Positions 33,462-41,435 of a stretch of DNA of 64,000 bases are shown piece by piece. The stretch covers positions 1 through 64,000 of the forward strand of contig JAOULC010000009.1 in assembly GCA_029882215.1 (NCBI GenBank). The letters are read 5' to 3'. The DNA comes from Gammaproteobacteria bacterium (lineage in GTDB: Bacteria; Pseudomonadota; Gammaproteobacteria; SZUA-229). Both the position numbers and the translations under genes were made by a program. The stretch's first letter is position 1. Every line of letters begins with the position of its first letter. The notes under the pieces are model-generated. The model worked only from the letters and a program-made list of their open reading frames with translations. It was not told the origin of the DNA and made no database searches.

Positions 33462-34838
33462 ATGAAAATTCTTATTCTCGGGGCAGGGCAGGTGGGTTCA
33501 TCTGTTGCTGCTAATCTTGCACGTGAAGCTAATGACATTACGCTTGTGGACAAGAATCCCGACTGGCTGAATGAGCTGCGTGACCGCATGGATATTCAGA
33601 CAGTTGTCGGTGATGCATCTCACCCCAATGTGCTGGAAAAAGCAGGTATTCAGGATACCGATATGCTGATCGCTGTGACCAATAGCGATGAGACCAATAT
33701 GGTTGCCTGTCAGATTGCCTATTCGCTTTATAATACACCGACAAAAATTGCACGTATTCGCGCGCTGGATTACATCACCCATCCCGAATTATTTCAGCGT
33801 GATGCCTTTCCTATCGATGTCATTATCAGTCCGGAACAGATCATGACCGATTATATTCGTCATCTCATCGAGTACCCCGGAGCGTTACAGGTGCTTGATT
33901 TTGCCGGTGGTAAAGTACAGCTGGTTGGCGTTAAGGCATATAACGACGGGCTGCTGGTCGGACATGAGCTGCAGGCCGTGCGCGATCATATGCCGGGAAT
34001 TGATACGCGGGTAGCCGCTATTTATCGTCGGGGGCATGCCATCGAGCCTAAGCGCGATACGATTATTGAAATAGACGATGAAGTGTTTTTTATCGCCGCC
34101 AGAAAAAATATCCGTGCGGTGATGAGTGAACTCAGGCGTGTTGACAAACCGTTCAAGCGAATCATGATTATTGGCGGCGGACACATTGGCAAGCGTCTGG
34201 CATCGACACTGGAAAAAAATCATCAGGTAAAAATCATTGAATTTGATCCGCAGCGGGCAAAATACCTTTCGCATACACTTGATAAGGCGGTTGTACTGCT
34301 GGGTAGTGCGACAGACGAAGAACTGCTGATGGAGGAAAATGTTGAAAGCATGGATGTGGTTATTTCCTGTACTAACAGCGATGAAATCAATATTTTATCA
34401 ACCATGCTGGCCAAGCACATGGGGGCTGGCAAAGTGATGGCGCTGATTAATAAGCCCGGTTATAACGAACTGATCGAAAAACAGGGTTTGATTGATGTCG
34501 CCATTTCACCGCAGCAGGTCACCATTGGGGAATTACTCACACACGTTCGCCGTGGTGATGTTGTTGCGGTACATTCATTGCGCAAGGGTGCGGCAGAAGC
34601 TATTGAGGCTGTGGCGCATGGTGATGAAGCAACATCACAAGTTGTCGGCAAAAGGGTAGATGAGATTGCCTTGCCTAAGGGTGCAAACATCGGAGCCATT
34701 GTACGTAACAGCGAAGTACTGATTGCACACCATGATACGGTTATCCAGTCCGAAGATCATGTTGTTCTTTTTGTTACCGAAAAATCTAAAATTCATGAAG
34801 TGGAGCACTTGTTCCAGGTCAGTGCTTTCTTTATATAA
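33462..34838 (+). CDS. trkA: Trk system potassium uptake regulator TrkA
   Basis: 458 residues, two full RCK units: KILILGAGQVGSSVAANLA with TrkA-C around 140-230, and RIMIIGGGHIGKRLASTLE around 235 with a second TrkA-C at the end. It binds NAD(H)/ATP peripherally and gates TrkH. It is the first gene of trkA-trkH, 22 bp apart. No rsmB/fmt upstream, unlike many gammaproteobacteria. Confidence 0.94.
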   Translation: MKILILGAGQVGSSVAANLAREANDITLVDKNPDWLNELRDRMDIQTVVGDASHPNVLEKAGIQDTDMLIAVTNSDETNMVACQIAYSLYNTPTKIARIRALDYITHPELFQRDAFPIDVIISPEQIMTDYIRHLIEYPGALQVLDFAGGKVQLVGVKAYNDGLLVGHELQAVRDHMPGIDTRVAAIYRRGHAIEPKRDTIIEIDDEVFFIAARKNIRAVMSELRRVDKPFKRIMIIGGGHIGKRLASTLEKNHQVKIIEFDPQRAKYLSHTLDKAVVLLGSATDEELLMEENVESMDVVISCTNSDEINILSTMLAKHMGAGKVMALINKPGYNELIEKQGLIDVAISPQQVTIGELLTHVRRGDVVAVHSLRKGAAEAIEAVAHGDEATSQVVGKRVDEIALPKGANIGAIVRNSEVLIAHHDTVIQSEDHVVLFVTEKSKIHEVEHLFQVSAFFI

Positions 34839-34860
34839 ATAAGATACAGGCAGAGTTCCG

Positions 34861-36312
34861 TTGCATATTAAAATGATCCAGCAAATTATAGGTTTGTTAC
34901 TGATGTTGTTCAGCACCAGTATGTTGCCGCCTATTGTCATGGATTTGTTCTTTTCAGAAGATGCACTGAATTCATTTTTACTGAGTTATGTGATTCTGAT
35001 AATCACGGGGCTATTGTTCTGGTACCCGGTCCGAAAAAATAAAAAAGAACTGAAAATTCGCGATGGTTTTGTTGTGGTTGTTATGTTCTGGAGTGTACTG
35101 GGTATTTCTGGAGCGCTGCCCTTTATATTTTATCAGCCGTTGCAGATCAGTATGACAGATGCTGTGTTTGAGTCGGTGTCGGCGCTGACCACAACCGGCG
35201 CGACGGTTATCACCAGCTTGGATACACTGCCGCATGCCTTGTTGTTTTACCGCCAGCAGCTACAGTGGATGGGCGGTATGGGAATCATTGTGCTGGCAGT
35301 TGCCATTCTTCCCATGCTGGGTATTGGGGGGATGCAGTTATACCGGGCGGAAACACCAGGGCCGGTTAAAGACAGTAAACTCACTCCGCGGATAACAGAA
35401 ACAGCAAAGGCACTCTGGTATATTTATTTGTGGTTAACTATTTCCTGTGCATTGGCATACTGGGCTGCGGGAATGAACTGGTTTGATGCCATAGGACACA
35501 GTTTTAGTACAGTAGCGATCGGTGGTTTTTCTACCCATGATGCCAGCCTTGGTTATTTTGATAGCCCTCTGATAGAAGCGGTTGCGATTGTGTTTATGTT
35601 TCTGGGCGGAATTAACTTTGCGCTGCATTTCTTAGCGTTTAAGCGCAGAAGTTTTATCCCGTTCCTCGCTGACGCAGAATTTAAAACCTATGCACTGGTG
35701 TTGTTGCTTTCAGTTGTGATTGCTGTTTTGTTTCTCTTCTTTAGTCAGACGGTTGATACATTTTCAGTGGCGTTCAGGCAGGGTGTTTTTCAGGCTGTTT
35801 CAATCGGTACTACGACGGGTTTTACCACGACCGGTTATTTTTTATGGCCGGTTTTTTTACCGGTGTTTCTCTTATTTATCAGTTTTATTGGCGGTTGCTC
35901 CGGTTCAACCGGCGGTGGCATGAAGGTCATCCGGGTGTTGTTGCTGTTTAAACAGGGAGCCCGTGAGCTGGTAAAGCTGGTGCATCCTAATGCGCAGGTG
36001 GTGGTAAAAATTGGTAAACAGCCGATGTCAGACCGTGTTATTGATGCCGTCTGGGGGTTCTTTGCCGCATACGTAGCACTTTTTGTTTTGATGATGTTGC
36101 TGCTGATGATGGCAGGTAATGATCAGGTTACAGCCTTCTCTGCTGTTGCAGCTACTATGAATAACCTGGGCCCCGGTCTTGGTGAAGTCGGAGCAAATTA
36201 CTCTTCGATTAATGATTTTTCAAAATGGGTACTCTGTTTTGCGATGTTATTAGGCCGTCTTGAAGTCTTTACTCTGCTGGTATTATTCACACCAGTGTTC
36301 TGGCGGCGCTGA
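34861..36312 (+). CDS. trkH: Trk system potassium uptake protein TrkH
   Basis: 483 residues, about ten helices with four selectivity loops: ALTTTGATVIT, STVAIGGFSTHD, SIGTTTGFTTTGY and TMNNLGPGLGEVG. Start chosen at TTG 34861 because the encoded HIKMIQQIIGLLLMLFS matches the N-terminus of E. coli TrkH; ATG 34873 is the alternative. It forms the K+ channel gated by TrkA. The gene is the second of a tight operon; its last base overlaps the following methyltransferase start (TGATG). Confidence 0.93.
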   Translation: MHIKMIQQIIGLLLMLFSTSMLPPIVMDLFFSEDALNSFLLSYVILIITGLLFWYPVRKNKKELKIRDGFVVVVMFWSVLGISGALPFIFYQPLQISMTDAVFESVSALTTTGATVITSLDTLPHALLFYRQQLQWMGGMGIIVLAVAILPMLGIGGMQLYRAETPGPVKDSKLTPRITETAKALWYIYLWLTISCALAYWAAGMNWFDAIGHSFSTVAIGGFSTHDASLGYFDSPLIEAVAIVFMFLGGINFALHFLAFKRRSFIPFLADAEFKTYALVLLLSVVIAVLFLFFSQTVDTFSVAFRQGVFQAVSIGTTTGFTTTGYFLWPVFLPVFLLFISFIGGCSGSTGGGMKVIRVLLLFKQGARELVKLVHPNAQVVVKIGKQPMSDRVIDAVWGFFAAYVALFVLMMLLLMMAGNDQVTAFSAVAATMNNLGPGLGEVGANYSSINDFSKWVLCFAMLLGRLEVFTLLVLFTPVFWRR

Positions 36313-36905
36313 TGCTTGCAGATGTAAATAAACAACAAAGCTGGAATCAGCGCTATCAGCAAAAGCAGGTTGACGAACAGCTTCCTGCTCCGGTGCTTAC
36401 GCTGAACCAGAAATTATTGCCGGCTAAAGGCAGCGTTCTGGATCTGGCTTGCGGCCTGGGTGGTAATGCTATTTTTCTGGCAAAACTCGGTTACGAGGTA
36501 AGCGCGTTAGATTATTCGGCCATCGCGCTGGAAAAGCTTGCTTTATATGCACAACAAAACCGGCTTTCAATTAAACCCCGTTTACTTGATTTGCAAAGTC
36601 AGTCACTGGAGCCTGCTCAATATGATGTAGTAGTTGTCAGTTATTATTTGCAGCGCGATCTCTTTCCAGTGATATTTGATCAGCTAAAAACAGGCGGACT
36701 ATTATTCTATCAAACCTTTGGTGTTGCAGCAGATAATGCCAGCGGGCCGAAAAATCCTGCGTTCAGATTAAGCAAGGGTGAGTTGTTATCATTATGTACT
36801 AATCACTCTGTGCTCTTCTACAGAGAGGATCAGGGCTGCTGTATCGGTGATGAGTGTTTTAATAATGATGCTATGATTGTCGTCAGGAAGAACCGGCATG
36901 AGTAA
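36312..36905 (+). CDS. class I SAM-dependent methyltransferase (TehB-like)
   Basis: 197 residues. QQSWNQRYQ at the start, motif I VLDLACGLGGNAIFLAKLGYEV and an acidic ALDYSA loop identify a small class I methyltransferase; the closest look is the TehB/UbiE-like group. Substrate unknown. Translationally coupled both ways: TGATG with trkH, and an 8-bp overlap with the acyltransferase start. Confidence 0.82.
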   Translation: MLADVNKQQSWNQRYQQKQVDEQLPAPVLTLNQKLLPAKGSVLDLACGLGGNAIFLAKLGYEVSALDYSAIALEKLALYAQQNRLSIKPRLLDLQSQSLEPAQYDVVVVSYYLQRDLFPVIFDQLKTGGLLFYQTFGVAADNASGPKNPAFRLSKGELLSLCTNHSVLFYREDQGCCIGDECFNNDAMIVVRKNRHE

Positions 36906-37854
36906 AAAAATCGCCCGCTCACCACTCAGTCATACTGAATATGTTCCCCTGTTTCAGCGCTCGTTTTTTTTGCCAAAGTACTGGCTGACCTGGACGGGTG
37001 TTTTTATTTTGTGGCTGCTGATGTTTTCAACATCTGCTTTCAGAAACAAGATTGCAGCAGTGATTGTGAGGCTTACGGTTAAAAAAAACTCGCGACAGTA
37101 CCGTGTGGTGAAAACGAACCTGGAATTGTGCTTTGCTGAGAAAACAGAAACGGATATTGAAGAGATGGCCGGACGCTTTTTTTATTATAAGGCGCGGATA
37201 TTTCTCGATTATGCGTTCTTGTGGTTTGCCGGTGAAAAAAAACTGCAGCAGATTTATCAGATTTATAATGATGATGAACTTAAGGTGCTCAACGCATCCG
37301 GTAATAATATTATCTTATTAACCTGTCATATGCTGGCACTGGATCACGGCGCGCAGGCATTGTCATTTGATTACCCGGTTATTGGACTGGTCAAAGCTAT
37401 CAAGAACCCTGTCACTGACTGGCTGGTTGCGAGAGGAAGAACCCGCTTCAATACCCGTTTGTATGAGCGTTCTTTTGGCATGAAGGGGATTGTCAGTAGT
37501 ATTAAAAAAGGTGATCAGTTTTTTTATTTGCCGGATGAAGATTTGGGTAATGAACGGTCGGAGTTTTTACCATTTTTTGGTGTTCAGAAGGCGACTATTA
37601 CAGCGCTGGGGCGACTGGCAAAAATATGTGATGCTAAGGTTGTTCCCTGTGTTCCTGTTTTCAATGAGAGTAACGGTAAATATGAAGTGCGTTTTCTGCA
37701 CTCGATGGTTCACTACCCGACGGGCGATAAAGTTGCAGATGCAGTTACGATGAATCAGATGCTGGAGGAAATGATACTGCTGGCACCGGAGCAATACCTG
37801 TGGAGCTTTCGTTATTTTAAAACAAGACCTGATGGTGAGCCGCCGGTTTACTGA
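36898..37854 (+). CDS. LpxL/HtrB-type lipid A acyltransferase
   Basis: 318 residues from ATG 36898 (MSKKIARSPLSHTEY). An N-terminal membrane helix (YWLTWTGVFILWLLMFS), the catalytic H-x4-D motif in TCHMLALDHGAQ near residue 145, then FYLPDEDLG, FLPFFGVQKAT and the C-terminal YLWSFRYFKTRP are those of lysophospholipid acyltransferases of the LpxL/LpxM family, which add a secondary acyl chain to Kdo2-lipid IVA on the inner leaflet. Whether it is the lauroyl or myristoyl enzyme cannot be told. Coupled to the methyltransferase gene. Confidence 0.88.
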   Translation: MSKKIARSPLSHTEYVPLFQRSFFLPKYWLTWTGVFILWLLMFSTSAFRNKIAAVIVRLTVKKNSRQYRVVKTNLELCFAEKTETDIEEMAGRFFYYKARIFLDYAFLWFAGEKKLQQIYQIYNDDELKVLNASGNNIILLTCHMLALDHGAQALSFDYPVIGLVKAIKNPVTDWLVARGRTRFNTRLYERSFGMKGIVSSIKKGDQFFYLPDEDLGNERSEFLPFFGVQKATITALGRLAKICDAKVVPCVPVFNESNGKYEVRFLHSMVHYPTGDKVADAVTMNQMLEEMILLAPEQYLWSFRYFKTRPDGEPPVY

Positions 37855-37872
37855 TGGTTGACTGGAGTTATA

Positions 37873-38055
37873 ATGTTCAAAATTCTTAATAGCGTTCCCT
37901 ATATAGGCGCACTTATTGTTGCGGTTGGTCTGGTTGCGGGGTTTACATTTATGTTTTTAGGTAACGATCCGTTAACGAAAATATTTCTTGGTATGATCCC
38001 GGTAGGTTTTCTGATTTTATTTGTCGGTGTCGTCACTAATTTACTAAAAGACTGA
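37873..38055 (+). CDS. small two-helix membrane protein
   Basis: 60 residues: YIGALIVAVGLVAGFTFMFLG and IFLGMIPVGFLILFVGVV are two membrane spans joined by NDPLTK. I choose ATG 37873 since GGAG precedes it by 6 nt; TTG 37858 is unlikely. Begins 18 bp after the acyltransferase stop, so it may be part of that operon. Function unknown. Confidence 0.7.
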   Translation: MFKILNSVPYIGALIVAVGLVAGFTFMFLGNDPLTKIFLGMIPVGFLILFVGVVTNLLKD

Positions 38056-38235
38056 ATAAATTACTGGTGACGATAAATGTTCGCCTTTGAACTTTACGCT
38101 AAAGCGCCGTTGCCTTTTTGCTATATCATCTTTGTTTTTCAAATGATAATCGCTGGTAACAGGAATCTGCTTATCAATAACTAACCCCCCCCCCGCCTTT
38201 TTCATGCTCTGCTGATGAGCTAAATACCATAGCAT
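38044..38235 (-). CDS. uncertain small ORF containing a G10 tract
   Basis: A 63-codon frame, overlapping the small membrane protein gene's end, that contains a run of ten G (plus-strand C10, 38185-38194) near codon 15. The sequence after the tract (VIDKQIPVTSDYHLKNKD, then IAKRQRRFSVKFKGEH) looks protein-like but matches no family I know. It may be a pseudogene fragment or a phase-variable ORF. I rate it low. Confidence 0.25.
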   Translation of the reverse strand: MLWYLAHQQSMKKAGGGLVIDKQIPVTSDYHLKNKDDIAKRQRRFSVKFKGEHLSSPVIYSVF

Positions 38236-38344
38236 ATTATTTCTACAGTGGGGGTGCTCGCTGCTTTAGCACTGTAGCTGATAAAAAGTAAGCGTAACGA
38301 AAAGTTCTTAATAAATCTGGTATTCATGATATTTCTGACTATGG

Positions 38345-39124
38345 TCATACTTGAGCCGTTTTTTTGGTAACCACCTGTGTGTCGTCAAATTCTGGCATGC
38401 CTTCGGCCATGATGGGTTTGAGTGTGCTTAAGAGAGTTTTGAATAGTGTTTTATTGTTCTGTTCTTCTTTATGCAGTAACTGTTTCATGTGCTCGCGCTG
38501 AGTGGGCATGCTGAAACAGGCCGGGCAGCTGTCGGCAATCACTGGAATCTGATGTTCCTTCACAAAGTCTCTGCTTTGTCTTTCGCGCATATACACCAGT
38601 GGCCTGATGATTCTTAAGTCACCGTCATCATTGGTATAGTGAGCTTTCATGGTTTTGACTTTACCAAGGTGAAAGGCGGACATTAAAAAGCTTTCGGCAA
38701 GGTCGTCAAGGTGCTGACCTAATGCCAGAACGTTGTAGCCATGTTTTCTGGCGGTGCTGTACATGATGCCGCGTTTAATACGTGAACAAAACGCGCAATA
38801 AGATGGCTTGCCCATATGAGCTTTCGCCATCTCCATGATGGGTTCACGCATATAATGATATTCAAGCCCCAGTGACTCGATATAGGGAATCATTGATGAC
38901 GGGTCAAAGTCACCGGCCTGCGGATCAACGGTAATCACGCCAAGCTCAAAATTTATTGGTGCGTGTTTTTGAAAATGGTTCAGTACGTGTAATAAGGTTA
39001 AAGAGTCTTTTCCACCGGATAAACCCAGTAAAATCCGGTCGCCGTCATGAATCATTTTAAAGTGACTAATAGCCTGACCTGCCAGGCGTAAAATTGATTT
39101 AGGGGGTGGAAAAAATTGATTCAT
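38345..39124 (-). CDS. ttcA: TtcA family tRNA 2-thiocytidine synthetase
   Basis: 259 residues. PP-loop ILLGLSGGKDSLTLL, a YCAFCSRIKRG CxxC motif and the third-Cys region DSCPACF provide the adenylation site and Fe-S ligands; FHLGKVKTMKA and IRPLVYMRERQ complete the TtcA pattern. It thiolates C32 of some tRNAs. It is slightly shorter than E. coli TtcA (about 311), lacking mainly the C-terminal extension. Single gene, with the RNA-rich region upstream. Confidence 0.85.
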   Translation of the reverse strand: MNQFFPPPKSILRLAGQAISHFKMIHDGDRILLGLSGGKDSLTLLHVLNHFQKHAPINFELGVITVDPQAGDFDPSSMIPYIESLGLEYHYMREPIMEMAKAHMGKPSYCAFCSRIKRGIMYSTARKHGYNVLALGQHLDDLAESFLMSAFHLGKVKTMKAHYTNDDGDLRIIRPLVYMRERQSRDFVKEHQIPVIADSCPACFSMPTQREHMKQLLHKEEQNNKTLFKTLLSTLKPIMAEGMPEFDDTQVVTKKTAQV

Positions 39125-39263
39125 CTTTGCAGTCTCTGATTAAGCCCGAAACATTATAGACTTAATCGGCCGTGGCCAACATAAAATACTGGTACTGAAT
39201 GTAATCCCGGTGCAAGTGTAATCGGTTAGGTGTTTAGGATTTTGCTGATATTGTGCCAGTGGT

Positions 39264-39300
39264 AAAAAGAAATCTCAGCCTATCCGTGGCTGAGATTTTT
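39264..39300. terminator. terminator-like hairpin between ttcA and the CsrB-like RNA
   Basis: AAATCTCAGCC (39270-39280) and GGCTGAGATTT (39288-39298) form a perfect 11-bp stem with a 7-nt loop. T-runs occur on both strands (TTTTT at 39296-39300 on plus; AAAAA at 39264-39268 giving CTTTTT on minus). Which transcript it ends is unclear: possibly a second small RNA or read-through into ttcA. Confidence 0.6.
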
Positions 39301-39513
39301 GGCTTCTCTGACAGGAGGTGTGTCAGCTTTAATGAAGAATTGGGGTATCTTCATGGCATCCATGCCCTAAGGCATATTGATAATATAGCGGTGTTATTGG
39401 CAGCGATGTCGGTAAAGTCTTAAAATTGAAGATGAAGGTTTCTTGATTTTATGTAAGAAACATCTGAAGAGCAGCGCTGCAGTGGCGTTGTAGTGAGATA
39501 AAATATAGGGCAA

Positions 39514-39712
39514 TAAAAAACCCGGTCAATCCATGACCGGGTTTCGCCATCCTAGCAGACTTGGTGATTAGTCTCGCGCATTTAAGTACGTCCTAGTATT
39601 TCCGCTCGTTCCTTTGAGAGTCTCTGACTGTCCGTAGATTCCTTATCCCTGAGACTCCTCTACTTCCTGATATAATTTAGCTTCCTTGCAGACCTTTATT
39701 TCCTTAGGTCTG
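39514..39712 (-). ncRNA. CsrB/RsmZ-like CsrA-sponge small RNA (putative)
   Basis: About 199 nt on the minus strand with 12 GGA motifs, mostly AAGGA, CAGGA, AGGGA or TAGGA contexts, the hallmark of CsrB/RsmY/Z RNAs that titrate the translation regulator CsrA/RsmA. The 5' hairpin AGACCT...AGGTCT (39690-39711) exposes AAGGA in its loop; GAGTCTC...GAGACTC (39618-39657) encloses three more. It ends in a strong rho-independent terminator. A -10-like CATAAT at 39719-39724 places the start about 39712. No protein frame is convincing. The exact 5' end and function are inferred. Confidence 0.82.
39515..39544 (-). terminator. rho-independent terminator of the CsrB-like RNA
   Basis: On the minus strand AAACCCGGTC (39535-39544 complement) and GACCGGGTTT (39518-39527 complement) form a perfect 10-bp stem with a 7-nt loop that itself contains a GGA, followed by a T-run (A6 at 39515-39520 on plus). 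Confidence 0.9.
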
Positions 39713-39718
39713 GTAAGG

Positions 39719-39724
39719 ATTATG
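39719..39724 (-). promoter_or_regulatory. -10-like element of the CsrB-like RNA
   Basis: CATAAT on the minus strand (5 of 6 to TATAAT), preceded by TG as in an extended -10. The -35 position (17-bp spacer) reads TAGTGA, a poor match, as is common at activator-dependent promoters. Confidence 0.5.
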
Positions 39725-39790
39725 CACGATGCCTTTTGGGATCACTAGGCGTGGAATCGGAACGTACTGTAAGGAAAATGAATCATAGTA

Positions 39791-39808
39791 TGTAGGAAAT
39801 ATCCTACA
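39791..39808. promoter_or_regulatory. 18-bp palindrome resembling a GacA/UvrY box
   Basis: TGTAGG-N6-CCTACA, an exact palindrome in its 7-bp arms (TGTAGGA/TCCTACA), differs from the known GacA upstream activating sequence TGTAAG-N6-CTTACA by one base per half. It lies about 80-95 bp upstream of the predicted RNA start, a usual distance for this site. A weaker TGTAAG-N7-CTTATG follows at 39837-39855. Confidence 0.65.
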
Positions 39809-39901
39809 TCTAGTGAGATATTTCTAAAACGGGCATTGTAAGCATCTTTCTTATGGCTGAGTATGGCATATAATTCTAAAAAAGAATAAAGGAAAGCTAC
39901 C

Positions 39902-40855
39902 GTGCGTAATTATTTATACCCAGACTTGCACCCCTATCACCAACAGTTCTTGCAGGTTGATGAGTGTCACCGGCTTTATATCGAAGAGTCGGGTAATCCT
40001 GATGGTATTCCGGTGGTTTTTTTACACGGCGGGCCTGGTGCCAGTTGCGGGCCTATGCACAGGCGGTTTTTTGATCCTAAAAAATATCGAATTATCCTTT
40101 TTGATCAGAGGGGCTGTGGCCAGTCGATACCGCATGCCAGTTTACAGGATAATACCAGTCAGGAACTGGTACAGGATATGGAGCGTATACGGGCTGCTCT
40201 GGAAATTAAACAATGGATTGTCTTTGGTGGTTCATGGGGCTCTACACTGGCTCTGCTTTATGCTCAGGCTCATCCGAAGAGCGTCCTGGCTCTGGTTGTA
40301 CGGGGTATTTTCCTGTGCCGGGACGAAGATGTTAAATGGTTTTACCAGCAGGGCACCAGCGCGTTGTTTCCCGAGTACTGGCAGGATTTTGTTGCACCCA
40401 TTCCGGAGTCTGAACGCGGCGACATGATTAAGGCCTATTATAAAGTATTAACGGGTAAGGATGATGTTGCGAAAATGCGTGCGGCTGAGGCGTGGTCACT
40501 CTGGGAAGGGCGAACCGCCTGTCTGCAGGCTAATGATGTTGTGATTGATTATTTTTCTGACCCCTATGTAGCCCTGAGCGTGGCAAGAATCGAAGCGCAT
40601 TACTTTGTTAATAACAGTTTTTTGCAGCCAGATCAGATACTAAATAATACCTATAAATTGAAAAATATCCCCGGTTATATCGTCCACGGGCGTTACGATG
40701 TAATTTGTCCTGCTCAACAAGCATGGGCTTTGCATCAGGCCTGGCCAGAGTCGCAATTAAATATGATTGAAGATGCCGGTCATGCAGTTAGTGAACCGGG
40801 TATTACACAGCGACTGGTTGAAATTATGGATGAATTAGCGGTGACACTTTCTTGA
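39902..40855 (+). CDS. pip: prolyl iminopeptidase
   Basis: 317 residues. HGGPGASCGPMHRRFFDPKKYR and FDQRGCGQS, nucleophile elbow GGSWGSTLALLYAQ (Ser in GGSWG), Asp in HGRYDVICP and His in DAGHAVSEPG make an intact S33 serine peptidase triad that releases N-terminal proline. Start GTG 39902 with AAAGGAAAGC upstream. Overlaps dtd by 4 bp (TTGA). Confidence 0.93.
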   Translation: MRNYLYPDLHPYHQQFLQVDECHRLYIEESGNPDGIPVVFLHGGPGASCGPMHRRFFDPKKYRIILFDQRGCGQSIPHASLQDNTSQELVQDMERIRAALEIKQWIVFGGSWGSTLALLYAQAHPKSVLALVVRGIFLCRDEDVKWFYQQGTSALFPEYWQDFVAPIPESERGDMIKAYYKVLTGKDDVAKMRAAEAWSLWEGRTACLQANDVVIDYFSDPYVALSVARIEAHYFVNNSFLQPDQILNNTYKLKNIPGYIVHGRYDVICPAQQAWALHQAWPESQLNMIEDAGHAVSEPGITQRLVEIMDELAVTLS

Positions 40856-41298
40856 TTGCATTATTGCAACGAGTGACTGAGGCTTCCGTTGAAGTAAACG
40901 GGGTGCAGATAGCCGCTATTACGAAGGGGTTGATGGTCTTATTGGCTGTTGAAAAAGATGATGACGATAATATTGCTCGGCGCTTAGTAGATAAGTTGCT
41001 GAAATATAGGGTGTTTTCAGACGAAGAAGAGAAAATGAATTTAAGTTTGCTGGATATTCAGGGCGAGCTATTACTGGTGCCGCAATTTACGCTTGCAGCG
41101 AATACGGAAAAAGGCTTGCGGCCAAGTTTTTCATCGGCAGCGCTGCCTTCTAGCGCTGAGCGACTATTTGAACGCTGTGTTTTATTGGCTAATGAGACCG
41201 GCTGTGCCGTTAGGGCTGGCCAGTTTGGAGCAGATATGAAGGTATCTTTAGTCAATGACGGGCCGGTTACTTTTTGGTTGCAGGTTGCGGCTAAATGA
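40852..41298 (+). CDS. dtd: D-aminoacyl-tRNA deacylase
   Basis: 148 residues. MIALLQRVTEASVEV start, the cross-subunit Gly-cisPro in NDGPVTFWLQV and the AGQFGADMKVSLVNDG segment are as in Dtd, which removes D-amino acids from tRNA. The usual SQ(F/V)TL motif reads PQFTL here: the Ser is replaced by Pro next to the substrate pocket. Start TTG 40852 overlaps the pip stop (TTGA), consistent with coupled translation. Confidence 0.9.
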   Translation: MIALLQRVTEASVEVNGVQIAAITKGLMVLLAVEKDDDDNIARRLVDKLLKYRVFSDEEEKMNLSLLDIQGELLLVPQFTLAANTEKGLRPSFSSAALPSSAERLFERCVLLANETGCAVRAGQFGADMKVSLVNDGPVTFWLQVAAK

Positions 41299-41435
41299 GA
41301 TGCAGCCTTGAAAAATAACTTAATGGTTAAAAATCAACCTAAGCAACGGAAAAACAGTGATTTTTTACTGGAAAACGATACAACGTCGGCCTTATCCGTT
41401 GTATCCTATGACTTTTAAAGATCGGAGCTTGCCGC

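Larger units (their letters stand above)
39125..39901. other. 777-bp non-coding region carrying regulatory RNA elements
   Basis: No protein-coding frame is supported. It contains, left to right: a terminator-like hairpin at 39264-39300; small hairpins at about 39308-39370, for instance CTGACA...TGTCAG; the CsrB-like RNA on minus at 39514-39712; and an 18-bp palindrome at 39791-39808. The ttcA promoter (minus) and pip promoter (plus) should also lie here. Confidence 0.7.

Noticed and set aside
33885-34274. A 129-codon minus-strand open frame opposite trkA
   Set aside because: Antisense shadow of a well-conserved gene.
39957-40427. A 156-codon alternative-frame ORF within pip
   Set aside because: Same-strand shadow of an intact prolyl iminopeptidase; its translation is Cys/Trp/Arg-rich and has no family.
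41299-41435. His-operon attenuator before hisB
   Set aside because: No short frame with a run of His codons and no terminator/antiterminator pair is visible in the 137-bp gap.
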